A stretch of DNA of 64,000 nt from Curtobacterium pusillum (lineage in GTDB: Bacteria; Actinomycetota; Actinomycetes; Actinomycetales; Microbacteriaceae): positions 186,001-250,000 of the forward strand of contig NZ_JABMCE010000085.1 of assembly GCF_013359865.1 (NCBI RefSeq), written 5' to 3'. The notes under the pieces were generated by a model, which saw only the letters and a program-made list of their open reading frames with translations, searched no databases and was not told the origin of the DNA. Of this stretch, positions 25,577 through 34,285 are shown piece by piece. Every line of letters begins with the position of its first letter. Position 1 is the stretch's first letter. Position numbers and translations under genes: made by a program.

Positions 25577-26365
25577 ATGTGCACCGTCGTCGTCCGCGTC
25601 GACCCCGGCTCCGAGTGGCCCGTCACGATGCTCGCCCTGCGCGACGAGTCGCCCGAGCGCCCGTGGGACCCGCCCGCGGCGTGGTGGCCCGAGCTGGACC
25701 CCTCGGTCCGGGGCGTCCGCGACCGTTCGGCGGGTGGCGCCTGGCTCGCCGCCTCGGACACCGCGGGGCTCGCCGTGGTGCTCAACCGCGCCGAACCGGT
25801 GCCGAGCGACGACGGCACGTGGACCACGCGCGGGGTCGTGCCGCTCGAGGCCGTCGCCGGGGTGCTCCCGGGCCACGACGGCACGCTGCCGACCACACGC
25901 GCGTTCAACCTCGTCCGTGCCACCGCGGACGGCGCCGAGGTGCTGACGTGGGACGGCTCCCGTGTCCGCACGACCGAGCTCGGACCGGGCGTGCACATGG
26001 TCACGCACGGCGAGCCCGACGATCCGGCAGCGCCGCGCATCGGGCGGTGGCTCGAGGCGTTCCGCGCCGTCGACGCCCCGGTCGGGCCGCCCGTGCTCGG
26101 ACCCTTCGACGAACTCCGCACGGCCGACGCCGGCGACGACGCGGGCGACGGGTGGAGCGGTTGGTTCGGTCTGCTCGCGGAGTCGGCGGCGCTGCCGGCG
26201 GACGACCCGGATGCGATCCTCCGTGACGCGCACGAGCGGGACGGGCACTTCGCGACGCTGTCGATCGTCGCCGCGGCGGTCGGGCCGTCGCGGACGGTGC
26301 TGCAGCACGCGCGACTCACCGAGCCGGGCCGACTCGACGGGTCGGTGGAGCTGCACCGCGCCTGA
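25577..26365 (+). CDS. NRDE/TANGO2-like family protein
   Basis: This 262-residue protein begins MCTVVVRV with the conserved Cys2, and LRDESPERPW replaces the NRDE motif that names the family. The Ntn-hydrolase-like order is kept: GGAWLAAS near 56, VVLNRAEP near 68, and an FNLVRA stretch near 115. TANGO2 proteins are implicated in acyl-CoA or heme handling; the bacterial role is unknown. The ATG lies 7 nt after GAGGAT. Only 41 bp separate it from the divergent coaBC start. Confidence 0.8.
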   Translation: MCTVVVRVDPGSEWPVTMLALRDESPERPWDPPAAWWPELDPSVRGVRDRSAGGAWLAASDTAGLAVVLNRAEPVPSDDGTWTTRGVVPLEAVAGVLPGHDGTLPTTRAFNLVRATADGAEVLTWDGSRVRTTELGPGVHMVTHGEPDDPAAPRIGRWLEAFRAVDAPVGPPVLGPFDELRTADAGDDAGDGWSGWFGLLAESAALPADDPDAILRDAHERDGHFATLSIVAAAVGPSRTVLQHARLTEPGRLDGSVELHRA

Positions 26366-26429
26366 GCCGGACCGGCGGGGGCGGGGACGACCCGCGCCTC
26401 CCGACCACCGCACGCGGGGCGGGCGCGCC

Positions 26430-27338
26430 TCAGACCGGCGGCCGCGTCCCGGTGAGGTCCTCGGCGACCGCCCAGAGCGACCGCGCCAGGTCGGCGCTCC
26501 GTGCCGACTTCGGGATCGACGCCGTCGTCGCCGGCCCGACGAGCCCGAACGGCCCGGACGGCCCGTAGTACGCACCACCGACGGCCTTCGGCCCCACCGC
26601 GGCGTACAGCAGCGGCTCGGCGCCCTGCTCGACGTCCTGCGTGAACGGCAGCGCGCGGTTGCTCGACCGCACCGGCTTGCTCCGCCCGAGGGAGCGTCCG
26701 GCCGACTGCAGGTTCGTCCGCGTGTACCCGGGGTGCGCCGCGGTGCTCGTCACGGGCCAGTCCAGTTCGACGGACAGCCGGTGCAGGTGCAGCGCGAGGA
26801 GCAGGTCCGCGAGCTTCGACTGCGAGTAGGCGCGCCAGCCGTTGTAGCCGCGCTCCCACTGCAGGTCGTCGAACCGGATGCGGCCGGGGACCGCGGCGAT
26901 GCTCGACATCGTCGCGACGCGGGCGTCCGACGAGCGCAGGAGCGCGGGGAGCAGGAGGTTCGTCAGGGCGAAGGGCCCGAGGTAGTTCGTGCCGAACTGC
27001 AGCTCGAAGCCGTCGACGGTCTCGAACCGCTTCGGCGGCGCCATCACGCCCGCGTTGTTCACGAGCACGTCGAGGGGGCGGTCCTCGTTCACGACCCCCG
27101 CGGCGAACCGGCGCACGCTCGAGAGGTCCGCGAGGTCGAGTTCCCGGACCTCGACGTCGGCGCCGGGGTGCGCGGACCGGATCGCGTCGGCGGCCTCGTC
27201 CCCCTTCGACGTGGTGCGTACGGCGAGGACGACCGAGGCGCCGGCGGCTGCGAGGCGGGTGGCGGTCTCCTTGCCGGTTCCGCTGTTCGCGCCGGTGACG
27301 ACGATGCGGCGGCCGGTCTGGTCGGGGATCTGCGGCAT
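26430..27338 (-). CDS. Short-chain dehydrogenase/reductase (retinol-dehydrogenase-like)
   Basis: This 302-residue classical SDR has the cofactor motif TGANSGTGKETA (residues 15-26) and an acidic/basic switch near AVRTTSKG suggesting NADP(H). NNAGVM lies near 90, a catalytic Ser in MSSIAA near 140, and the pair Tyr/Lys in YSQSK near 165-169. The C-terminal half is longer than in small SDRs, as in retinol-dehydrogenase-like enzymes. The ATG follows TACGGT by 7 nt. It is divergent from the luciferase-like oxidoreductase across a triple operator, implying joint control. Confidence 0.88.
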   Translation of the reverse strand: MPQIPDQTGRRIVVTGANSGTGKETATRLAAAGASVVLAVRTTSKGDEAADAIRSAHPGADVEVRELDLADLSSVRRFAAGVVNEDRPLDVLVNNAGVMAPPKRFETVDGFELQFGTNYLGPFALTNLLLPALLRSSDARVATMSSIAAVPGRIRFDDLQWERGYNGWRAYSQSKLADLLLALHLHRLSVELDWPVTSTAAHPGYTRTNLQSAGRSLGRSKPVRSSNRALPFTQDVEQGAEPLLYAAVGPKAVGGAYYGPSGPFGLVGPATTASIPKSARSADLARSLWAVAEDLTGTRPPV

Positions 27339-27377
27339 GCGGGTGACCGTACACGCGAGGGCTGGCCGTGCTATATT

Positions 27378-27429
27378 GATGCAAACGCATGAAGATGCGA
27401 TCGCATCGGCGTGTGGATGCAATCGCATC
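27378..27429. promoter_or_regulatory. Triple palindromic operator in the SDR / LLM divergent region
   Basis: Three copies of a GATGC-n4-GCATC palindrome occur: GATGCAAACGCATG (27378), GATGCGATCGCATC (27394, perfect) and GATGCAATCGCATC (27416). Centres are 16 and 22 bp apart. The first abuts a -10-like TATATT at 27372, and the last ends 21 bp before the ATG at 27451. The layout suggests cooperative repression of one or both divergent genes by a dimeric regulator that is not encoded next door. Confidence 0.7.
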
Positions 27430-27450
27430 GGCGCGTGATCAGGAGGACCC

Positions 27451-28560
27451 ATGAGCAACGCATTCGGCACCGGCCGCCCCTCGGACGTCCCGCCGCCCGC
27501 ACCCGAGCGGATCGGCCCCGTGCAGCTCGGCCTCGACACCTTCGGTGACCTCACCGACCGCCCCGACGGAACCCTCCGCACCCACGCCGAGAGCATCCGG
27601 GACATCGTCGACGAGGCCGTCCTCGCCGACCAGGTCGGCATCGACTTCATCGGCGTGGGGGAGCACCACCGAGCCGACTACGCGGTGAGCGCACCCGAGG
27701 TCGTCCTCGCCGCGATCGCCGCCCGCACGTCGTCCATCCGCATGGGCAGCGCCGTGACGGTGCTGTCGAGCGATGACCCGGTCCGCGTCTACGAGCGGTT
27801 CGCCACCGTCGACGCGATCTCCGACGGTCGCGCCGAGGTCATCCTCGGCCGCGGCTCGTTCACCGAGTCCTTCCCGCTCTTCGGCTACGACCTCGCCGAC
27901 TACGAGGTCCTCTTCGAGGAGAAGCTCCAGCTCTTCGCCGCCCTCCGCAGCGGCGACCCCGTGACGTGGTCCGGCACCGTCCGGCCCGGCCTCACCGACC
28001 AGCACGTCTTCCCGAAGCTCGATCACGGTCCGATCCCCACCTGGATCGGCGTCGGCGGATCGCCCCAGTCGGTGATCCGGGCGGCGTCGTACGGACTGCC
28101 GCTCTTCCTCGCCATCATCGGCGGCCAGCCGGCGCAGTTCGCTCCGTTCTCGCGCCTCTACCGTCAGGCGCTCACCCAGCTCGACCTGCCGCAGCAGCCC
28201 ATCGCCATGCACTCGCCGGGCTTCGTCGCCGCCACCGACGAGGAAGCGGCGGACCGGTACTGGCCGTACCACAAGGCCGTCACCGACCGACTCGGTGCCG
28301 AGCGCGGCTGGCCGCCGCTGGACGTCGCCGGGTACCGCGCCGGGCTGTCCGCCGGCGGTTCGCTCTACGTCGGATCGCCCGAGACCGTCGCGCGGAAGAT
28401 CGCGCGCAACATGCGGATCCTCGGCGTCTCGCGGTTCGACATGCGGTACGCGACGGGGCGCCTGCCGCACGAGGACATGATGCGGTCGATCGAGCGCTAC
28501 GGCACGCAGGTCGCGCCGCGGGTGCGGGAGCTGCTGGCCGAGCCGGTCCCGGTCCCGTAG
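27451..28560 (+). CDS. LLM-class (luciferase-like) flavin-dependent oxidoreductase
   Basis: This 369-residue TIM-barrel flavoprotein uses FMNH2 or F420-type flavin to oxidise a substrate with O2 or to transfer hydride. Landmarks are DFIGVGEHH (about 65-73), the RMGSAVTVLSSDDPVRVYE stretch near 95, GRAEVILGRGSF near 128 and a C-terminal LYVGSPETVARKI near 300. The start follows AGGAGG. The divergent SDR and the shared triple operator suggest a joint detoxification or redox response (inference). Confidence 0.87.
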   Translation: MSNAFGTGRPSDVPPPAPERIGPVQLGLDTFGDLTDRPDGTLRTHAESIRDIVDEAVLADQVGIDFIGVGEHHRADYAVSAPEVVLAAIAARTSSIRMGSAVTVLSSDDPVRVYERFATVDAISDGRAEVILGRGSFTESFPLFGYDLADYEVLFEEKLQLFAALRSGDPVTWSGTVRPGLTDQHVFPKLDHGPIPTWIGVGGSPQSVIRAASYGLPLFLAIIGGQPAQFAPFSRLYRQALTQLDLPQQPIAMHSPGFVAATDEEAADRYWPYHKAVTDRLGAERGWPPLDVAGYRAGLSAGGSLYVGSPETVARKIARNMRILGVSRFDMRYATGRLPHEDMMRSIERYGTQVAPRVRELLAEPVPVP

Positions 28561-28658
28561 GTCGCGTCGGCCGTGTCGGCCAGGCGGCTGCGTCGCTCTG
28601 GAGGCGCGGCCCGGCTCTTCGGCGTCCGCTCACCGCGCTGCCGGGTACGGTCCAGGGC

Positions 28659-29282
28659 ATGTCGTCGCGTCCTGCTGCTCTCGAACGTCGGTTCCGTGGT
28701 CGCATCACGGGCGTCGGCACGACCTCCGGCGTCCGGATCGTCGTCGGGATGTGGGAGCGCTCGCCGTTCGGGGCCTTCGCCGACGTGTTCCTCGAGCTCC
28801 CCGACGGCACGAGCGTGCTGCTCGCCCCCGACGAGATCGTCGCCGCCTACGTGTCCGGGACCTACCGCTTCGACACGGTGTCGGTGGTCGACGTGTCCGC
28901 CCGCCGGACCGCCCGCGGGGTGGAGCTGTCCGCCGGGCCACTCCGGGCCTCGATCGACGTCGGGACGATCTCCCCGCTCGGGCGAGTGGTCCGCATCGTC
29001 CCGAAGCGGATCGCTCGCGACCCCCGGTGGCTCGCGGCGATCGACCCGGTGGCGCGGCTGATCGCTCCCGGGTCGGGCACGGCGGGCTCGGCGGGGAACG
29101 GCCGCCGCGAGTACTACGGGGTGACCGGGGCCCACGACGTCACCGGTGTGCAGGGGACCTGGGCGGGGGAGCCGCTGGGTTCCCTGGCGCCGCTCGACCC
29201 GCCCGTGGCGTTCGGCTTCGCGTCGCTGCCGCGCATCCCGCAGGTCGTCGACGTCGAGACCACGATCCGCGAGCCCGTCTAG
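28659..29282 (+). CDS. Conserved hypothetical protein
   Basis: This 207-residue soluble protein has no signal peptide and no motif I can assign with confidence. It looks like two beta-rich halves: FLELPDGTSVLLAPDE near residue 50, and a C-terminal part with REYYGVTGAHDVTGVQGTW. The latter recalls proteins related to a chorismate- or TerD-neutral actinobacterial family, but I do not recognise it. The ATG at 28659 lies 7 nt after TACGGT and suits a leaderless mRNA. It is separate from the LLM gene, about 100 bp upstream. That gap contains a lone arm of the GGAGGCGCGG element. Confidence 0.7.
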   Translation: MSSRPAALERRFRGRITGVGTTSGVRIVVGMWERSPFGAFADVFLELPDGTSVLLAPDEIVAAYVSGTYRFDTVSVVDVSARRTARGVELSAGPLRASIDVGTISPLGRVVRIVPKRIARDPRWLAAIDPVARLIAPGSGTAGSAGNGRREYYGVTGAHDVTGVQGTWAGEPLGSLAPLDPPVAFGFASLPRIPQVVDVETTIREPV

Positions 29283-29409
29283 AGGAGCGGGCTGCGCCGC
29301 CCCGCTGCCCGCGAGTTCCGACAGGGCACGTGTCGATCGACTCGCACAGTGTCGCTCGTTGCGCGCGAATGGCGCAGGCGCGGCCACGCGCGGTGGTGCG
29401 GCGCGCGGC

Positions 29410-29428
29410 GGAGGCGAGCCGTGCCTCC
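29410..29428. repeat. Degenerate copy of the GGAGGC hairpin element
   Basis: GGAGGC and GCCTCC are separated by 7 bases in the 275-bp gap between the hypothetical gene and the PNPOx-like gene. The right side continues into CAGG as in the larger copies. The rest of the gap shows no other gene. Confidence 0.4.
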
Positions 29429-29557
29429 AGGCCGGTGCCGGGGGCCGGACCGGACGCGCACAGCGGCCGAGGGGCACACTGGTCGGAACGGAACGCGCCC
29501 CGGGGACACCCGGCCGCACGTCGAGCACAACGGGGCGCACGACGCGAGAGGATCACC

Positions 29558-30049
29558 ATGACCGACACAGAGGCAGACCAGCGCGCAGCCATCTCCGACA
29601 TCGTCCACGGAGCCCACACGGCCCTGCTGACGACCGTGAACGCGGACGGCCAGCTCCACGCCCGTCCGCTCGCGGTGCAGGACAAGGCGTTCCACGGCAC
29701 CCTCCGGTTCCTCGTGCAGGACGGCAGCGAGAAGGTCGAGGACATTGCGCGGAACCCGCACGTCAACGTCTCGATCGAGTCGCAGGGCGGGTACCTGTCG
29801 ATCGCCGGCACCGCCACCGTGACGCGGGACGACTCCGTGGTCGACGAGCTCTGGTCCCCGTTCGCGGAGGCCTGGTTCCCGCAGGGGCGTCAGGACCCGT
29901 CGATCCGGCTCCTCACCGTCGAGGGCGACTCGGTCGAGTACTGGACCCAGGACACGGGCCCGGTCGGGAGCCTCGTGCAGACGCTCAAGGCCGCGATCGG
30001 CAAGCAGCGCCAGCCGGACACCGGCGACCACGGCACCGTCGAGCTCTAG
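29558..30049 (+). CDS. Pyridoxamine 5'-phosphate oxidase-like general stress protein
   Basis: This 163-residue split-barrel flavin-binding protein of the general-stress-protein-26 type shows HARPLAVQD near residue 38, LRFLVQDGSEKVEDIARNPHV near 55 and ISIAGTATV-like strands near 85. Such proteins bind FMN or F420 and are induced by stress; the substrate is unknown. The start follows GAGAGGA. It ends 29 bp from the convergent mannosyltransferase gene. Confidence 0.85.
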   Translation: MTDTEADQRAAISDIVHGAHTALLTTVNADGQLHARPLAVQDKAFHGTLRFLVQDGSEKVEDIARNPHVNVSIESQGGYLSIAGTATVTRDDSVVDELWSPFAEAWFPQGRQDPSIRLLTVEGDSVEYWTQDTGPVGSLVQTLKAAIGKQRQPDTGDHGTVEL

Positions 30050-30077
30050 CGAGCGGCCTCGGGTTGCTCGGTCCGTC

Positions 30078-31343
30078 TCACGGGGGGCCGAGCAGCCACA
30101 GCACCGCGACGAGCACCGGCTGCCCGAGCACGGCGCAGACCACCAGGGTCCACCGCAGCCACGGCTTCGCCACGAGTTCGGGCGACCCGAAGAGCGGCGC
30201 GAGCGGCATGAGCAACCGCGGCGTCGACGCCATCGGCAGCGACACCGCGAAGATGTACAGCGCGTACGCCGCCGAGTAGACCACCGTCGTGAACCCCAGC
30301 CGGCGGGTCGAGCGGCGGAGCAACCACACCGGGTACGCCACGAGCAGGAACACCACGATCAGGACCCCGCCGACACCCAGCCACCGCGAGGCGATGAGGA
30401 ACCACGGGGTGAGCGGTGTGAAGTCGACCCGCCCGATGAAGTTCACCCACCAGGACATCTCGGTCTCGAGGTAGGCGTTCGGGGACCCCGTCGCGTGTGC
30501 GGCGATGAGCGGCCAGGCGAACCCGGCGACCGCCATCACGATCCCGGCGGCGACGACCCGCACCCGTTCGGCCACGGGGAACGCGTCGAGTGACCGCACG
30601 CCGGCGACCGCGCCCGTCGCCCTGGCCGTCCGTCGTGCGCCGATCCACCGCACGAGGGCGACGACGCCGAGCACGAGCGGGATCGCGAGGGCACCCGGCC
30701 GGGTGAAGGCCGCGATCACCCCGAGGATCGTCAGCAGCCCGTACCGACGCCGTTCCAGGGCGAGCAGCGCCCCGAACGTCAGCGCCAGGAACATGCTCTC
30801 CGCGTAGCCGACCTGCAGCAGGAACGAGAGCGGGCCGCAGGTGAAGAAGAACACGGCCCACATGGCCGCGGCGGACCCGGCACGATCGCGCACGAGCCGG
30901 TGCAGCAGGTAGGTGGCCACGAGTCCGGCGAGCAGTGCGATCGCCGGGGCGCCGACGTCGAACGGCACCCCCGTCGACGCGGTGAGCATCCGGATGGTGA
31001 ACGGGAACGCCGGGAGGAACGCCCACGCGTTCTGTGCGACGTGACCCGCGGCGTCGAGCGGCAGCGTGGACGGGTAGCCGTGCACAGAGATCTGCTCGTA
31101 GTACTGGCCGTCCCACGCCGTCAGGAAGTTGAGGAAGCCGTGGTCGTTGCCCCAGATCGCGTTCTCCGGCAGCGCTCGGCCGATGAGCGGGAACGCCAGG
31201 GCCAGCCAGAACGTCGACACGATGCGGCCGCCGGTCCACACCAGGAGCACGGCGGCCCACGCCGGCAGGCTGGTCGCGAGGTCGAGGACCCGGCGACGTC
31301 CGCTGGCGATCGACTCCGTGAGGGTCCCGTCCAGTCGACTCAC
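30078..31343 (-). CDS. PIG-V-like integral membrane mannosyltransferase
   Basis: This 421-residue protein has roughly 10 membrane segments. The large loop after the first segment carries LTAWDGQYYEQI (the Asp is the expected catalytic residue of GT-C enzymes) and QNAWAFLPAFP. It resembles actinobacterial PIG-V-like glycosyltransferases that use polyprenyl-phosphate mannose outside the membrane for lipoglycan or protein mannosylation. The GTG at 31343 overlaps the TGA of a 9-codon upstream frame, suggesting coupling. No other glycosylation gene adjoins it. Confidence 0.83.
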   Translation of the reverse strand: MSRLDGTLTESIASGRRRVLDLATSLPAWAAVLLVWTGGRIVSTFWLALAFPLIGRALPENAIWGNDHGFLNFLTAWDGQYYEQISVHGYPSTLPLDAAGHVAQNAWAFLPAFPFTIRMLTASTGVPFDVGAPAIALLAGLVATYLLHRLVRDRAGSAAAMWAVFFFTCGPLSFLLQVGYAESMFLALTFGALLALERRRYGLLTILGVIAAFTRPGALAIPLVLGVVALVRWIGARRTARATGAVAGVRSLDAFPVAERVRVVAAGIVMAVAGFAWPLIAAHATGSPNAYLETEMSWWVNFIGRVDFTPLTPWFLIASRWLGVGGVLIVVFLLVAYPVWLLRRSTRRLGFTTVVYSAAYALYIFAVSLPMASTPRLLMPLAPLFGSPELVAKPWLRWTLVVCAVLGQPVLVAVLWLLGPP

Positions 31344-31369
31344 CGCGGCGCTCCGCGATGTTCGGGCAT
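31340..31369 (-). CDS. Possible 9-residue upstream ORF of the mannosyltransferase
   Basis: ATG at 31369 opens a 9-codon frame (MPEHRGAPR) whose TGA overlaps the GTG start of the mannosyltransferase (GTGA). TAGCGT lies 10 nt before this ATG, so the mRNA would begin only a few bases upstream. It may serve to load ribosomes. Short frames arise by chance, so confidence is low. Confidence 0.3.
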   Translation of the reverse strand: MPEHRGAPR

Positions 31370-31465
31370 GGCAGGGGGCACGCTACGAGCGTAGGCGCCA
31401 CAGCCTTGGGGGTTCCTCACGGTGTCGGCGTGGCCGGCCAGATCGGACTGGAGGCGCGGCCCACG

Positions 31466-31480
31466 TTCTGCAGCGCAGAA
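31466..31480. promoter_or_regulatory. Predicted IclR operator upstream of ridA
   Basis: TTCTGCAGCGCAGAA is a perfect 15-bp palindrome (6-bp arms, 3-bp centre) located 81 bp upstream of the ridA start. A closely matching site (13 of 15 bases) lies at 37405-37419 in front of the D-serine-dehydratase-like gene. The IclR gene between them is the likely binder. A lone arm of the GGAGGCGCGG element (31443-31460) precedes the site. Confidence 0.65.
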
Positions 31481-31560
31481 AGCGTCCGGCGCGCGGTCCC
31501 GTCCCGCACCGCGTCCCCGCCTAGCCTGGAGTCCCCGTCCACCGACCCGTGAGGAGCACC

Positions 31561-31950
31561 GTGCCGAACAAGACCGCCATCGTGACCGACAACGCCCCGA
31601 AGCCCGCCGGCCCGTACAGCCAGGGCATCGTCGCGAACGGATTCATCTACACCGCCGGGTTCGGCCCGCAGGACCCCGCCACGGGCGAGATCGCCGACGA
31701 CGTCGCCGGTCAGACCGCCCAGGTGCTCGCCAACGTCACCGCGGTCCTGGCGGAGCACGGCGCCACGCTCGACGACGTCGTGAAGTCGACCGTGCACCTC
31801 GAGCACTCGGACCGCGACTTCCCGGCCTTCAACGAGGAGTACGCCAAGCACTTCTCCGAGCCGTACCCGGTGCGCACGACGGTGCAGTCGCACCTCGCGA
31901 ACATCCTCGTCGAGATCGACGTCGTGGCGGTGCTCCCGAACGCAGGGTGA
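31561..31950 (+). CDS. ridA: RidA family reactive-intermediate deaminase
   Basis: This 129-residue YjgF/YER057c/UK114-type protein contains KPAGPYSQGI near residue 13, the LANVTAVLAEHGATLDDVVKSTVHL stretch, and the substrate-binding Arg in PVRTTVQ near 108. RidA hydrolyses enamine/imine intermediates released by PLP enzymes such as serine/threonine dehydratases. I chose the GTG at 31561, preceded by GAGGAG; an in-frame GTG at 31549 overlaps that site. It is convergent to the deacylase operon and carries the same operator, so it probably clears imines made by the D-amino-acid dehydratase there. Confidence 0.93.
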   Translation: MPNKTAIVTDNAPKPAGPYSQGIVANGFIYTAGFGPQDPATGEIADDVAGQTAQVLANVTAVLAEHGATLDDVVKSTVHLEHSDRDFPAFNEEYAKHFSEPYPVRTTVQSHLANILVEIDVVAVLPNAG

Positions 31951-31974
31951 CCGCCGCGCTCACTGAGCGAAGCC

Positions 31975-33567
31975 TCATCGACCCCCGGTGCCGGATCCGT
32001 CCCGACGGAGCCCGGCCCCGGGGGTCGCGTGCGTCAGCGCGCCGTCGGCGAGCACCGGGACCCCTGCGACGAGGACGTCCTCGATGCCCACTGCCGGACG
32101 CATCGGCCGCTCGTACGACGACCCGGCAGCCACCCGCGCCGGATCCACCACGACGAGGTCCGCGATCGCGCCGACCCGGACCGTGCCCCGGTCGCCGAGC
32201 CGGTAGCGCTCGACGCTCGTCGTCGACAGGTGCCGCACCGTCTCCGGCCACCCGAACCGCCCCGGGAGCGTGTAGTCCTCGAGGTACCGCGCGAACGTGC
32301 CGTAGGCCCGCGGGTGCGGATGCGTGCCGACGAAGATGCCGTCGGAGCCTGCCGCGTGCCCGGGCAGTCGGAACAGCGGCGCGAGCTCGTCGGCGGTCCG
32401 GGGACGGGGGACCCGCATGACGACGGTGACCTGCAGCGCCGAGTCGACGAGGACGTCGAGGGCGAGGTCGACCGGGTCCGTGCCCGTGGCCGCGGCGGCC
32501 TCGGCGAGCGTACGGCCCTGCAGCGCGTGGAACTCCGCCGCGGGCACGTGCGACAGCGTGATCTGGTCGGCCCAGCCGGTGCCCAGGTCCGCCCGGCCGA
32601 GCACCCGCTCGAGCACGGCACCGCGGACCCGGTGGCGGCCGGGTTCGTCGGACACGGCACGGACGAGGTCCTCGGTGCCGGGCCGGGCGAGCTCGGCGGG
32701 CAGGAGCAGCATCGACAGGATCGTGCAGCCACGCGAGTACGGGTACGCGTCGAAGGACATCGGCGCGCCCGCCGCCGCGAGCTCGGTGAGGGCGTCGACC
32801 GCCAGCTCGACCGGGGCGTGCAGGTGCGACACGTGTGCGCGGACCCCGGACGCCCGGACGATCTCGGCGATCTCGTCGAGCCCCGCGCGGGCGTTGCCCT
32901 CGTACCCGCCGCGCATGTGGGAGACGTAGAGGCCGTCGGCGGCGGCGACCTCCGTGCAGAGCGCCGCGAGCTCCGCGGTGTCCGCGTACAGACCAGGCAC
33001 GTAGTCGAGCCCCGTCGCGAGGCCGGTGGCCCCCTCCGACAGTCCCCGTCGGACGAGCGACCGCATCGCCTCGACGTCGGCCGGGGTCGCGGGCCGGTCG
33101 TCGTCGCCGAGGACCTCGTGCCGGACCGTCCCCGCGGGCACCAGGGTCGCCACGTTCACCGGCGTCGTGCCGTCGTACGTCGCGAGGAGCGCGTCGACGC
33201 CACCGCCGCGGTACCGGGGGTGCGGGCCGTCGATCGCGGCGAAGTACCGGTCCGCGTAGGAACCGTCGCCGGGAGCGGGCCCGACGCCGTCCTGCCCGGT
33301 CACGATCGTCGTCACGCCCTGCCGGAGGAGCCCGTGCTGGACGGCCTCGTCGAACACGAGGGACCCGGCGTGCGAGTGCGCGTCGACGAACCCGGGCAGG
33401 ACGAGGCGCTCGCCGCAGTCGATCGTCCTCGTGCCCGCCGGGACGTCGACGCCGGTGCCGACCGTGGCGATCCGGCCGTCCGCGACGAGGACGTCGGCGC
33501 GCACGATCCCGTCGTCGGCGACGACCCCGCCGCCGCGGAGGAGGACCGCCGGCGCCGGGTCGGTCAC
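31975..33567 (-). CDS. N-acyl-D-amino-acid deacylase family amidohydrolase
   Basis: This 530-residue metal-dependent amidohydrolase has the strand-1 motif GFVDAHSHAG near residue 60 and HVSHLHAP near 240. A long C-terminal lid holds YPYSRGCTILSMLLLP and VGTHPHPRAYGTFARYL. The region where D-aminoacylase has its metal-ligand Cys reads TGQDGVG here, more like D-glutamate/aspartate deacylase or dihydroorotase-like relatives. It should release D-amino acids from N-acyl forms. The GTG at 33567 overlaps the upstream aldolase stop (GTGA). It is the last gene of the five-gene D-amino-acid / keto-acid operon. Confidence 0.87.
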   Translation of the reverse strand: MTDPAPAVLLRGGGVVADDGIVRADVLVADGRIATVGTGVDVPAGTRTIDCGERLVLPGFVDAHSHAGSLVFDEAVQHGLLRQGVTTIVTGQDGVGPAPGDGSYADRYFAAIDGPHPRYRGGGVDALLATYDGTTPVNVATLVPAGTVRHEVLGDDDRPATPADVEAMRSLVRRGLSEGATGLATGLDYVPGLYADTAELAALCTEVAAADGLYVSHMRGGYEGNARAGLDEIAEIVRASGVRAHVSHLHAPVELAVDALTELAAAGAPMSFDAYPYSRGCTILSMLLLPAELARPGTEDLVRAVSDEPGRHRVRGAVLERVLGRADLGTGWADQITLSHVPAAEFHALQGRTLAEAAAATGTDPVDLALDVLVDSALQVTVVMRVPRPRTADELAPLFRLPGHAAGSDGIFVGTHPHPRAYGTFARYLEDYTLPGRFGWPETVRHLSTTSVERYRLGDRGTVRVGAIADLVVVDPARVAAGSSYERPMRPAVGIEDVLVAGVPVLADGALTHATPGAGLRRDGSGTGGR

Positions 33568-34226
33568 CGTGCGAGCCCCGCCACGAGTCGCTCGGCACGG
33601 GTGCGGAGGGCGTCGAGGTCCCCGCTCGTGAGGGCGTCCCCGACGAGCGGCGACCCCAGCCCGACCGCGACCGCACCGGCCGCCAGGTACTCGGACGCGT
33701 CGTCGACGCCGATGCCGCCGGTGGGGATCACGTCGACGAAGTCGAGCGGCGCCAGCACCTGCTTGAGGAACGCCGGTCCGCCGAGCTGCGCGGCCGGGAA
33801 GACCTTCACCGCCCGGGCTCCGAGCTCCCAGGCGCGGACGATCTCCGTCGGGGTCGCCGCGCCCGGGTACCACCCGAGGCCACGCTCGTGCGCGCGTTCC
33901 CCGATCGCGGCGTCGAGGTGCGGACTCACCGCGAAGACCGCTCCCGCACCGGCGGCCTCGTCGAGCTGCCGCGGTTCGAGCACGGTCCCGACGCCGATCG
34001 ACGCGGACGTGCCGTACCGGTCGGCGGCCCAGGCGATGCCCTCGCGCCAGCGCGGGGTGTTCGTCGTGATCTCGATGGCCCGTACGCCGGCGTCGACGAG
34101 CGTCGCGATGACGTCCTCGACGTGCTCGCCGGTGCCACCGCGCAGGATCGCGATCGCGGGTCCGGCGGCGTGCCGGTGCCGGACCGGGGTCGCGGTGGTC
34201 GGGTCGGTGCTCGTGGTGTTCGTCAT
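33564..34226 (-). CDS. eda: KDPG / 4-hydroxy-2-oxoglutarate aldolase
   Basis: This 220-residue class I aldolase has the Schiff-base Lys141 in KVFPAAQLGG and the catalytic Glu52 in AIEITTNTP, with GVGTV near 78 and TGGIG near 170. It splits 2-keto-3-deoxy-6-phosphogluconate or 4-hydroxy-2-oxoglutarate to pyruvate. The PfkB kinase directly upstream would supply a phosphorylated keto-deoxy acid. About 60 bp separate it from that gene; this gap contains an imperfect repeat of GGTCGACG-type sequence but no gene. Confidence 0.92.
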   Translation of the reverse strand: MTNTTSTDPTTATPVRHRHAAGPAIAILRGGTGEHVEDVIATLVDAGVRAIEITTNTPRWREGIAWAADRYGTSASIGVGTVLEPRQLDEAAGAGAVFAVSPHLDAAIGERAHERGLGWYPGAATPTEIVRAWELGARAVKVFPAAQLGGPAFLKQVLAPLDFVDVIPTGGIGVDDASEYLAAGAVAVGLGSPLVGDALTSGDLDALRTRAERLVAGLAR

Positions 34227-34285
34227 GTCTCGTTCCTCGTGGTCGGCGGGCGACGCGGCCGGTTCGGCGGTCGACGTGGTCGGGT

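Noticed and set aside
26410-27338. Reading the SDR from a much earlier start at 27650
   Set aside because: The added residues would come from the divergent LLM gene and the triple operator. The ATG at 27338 has a leaderless -10 box and a normal SDR N-terminus.
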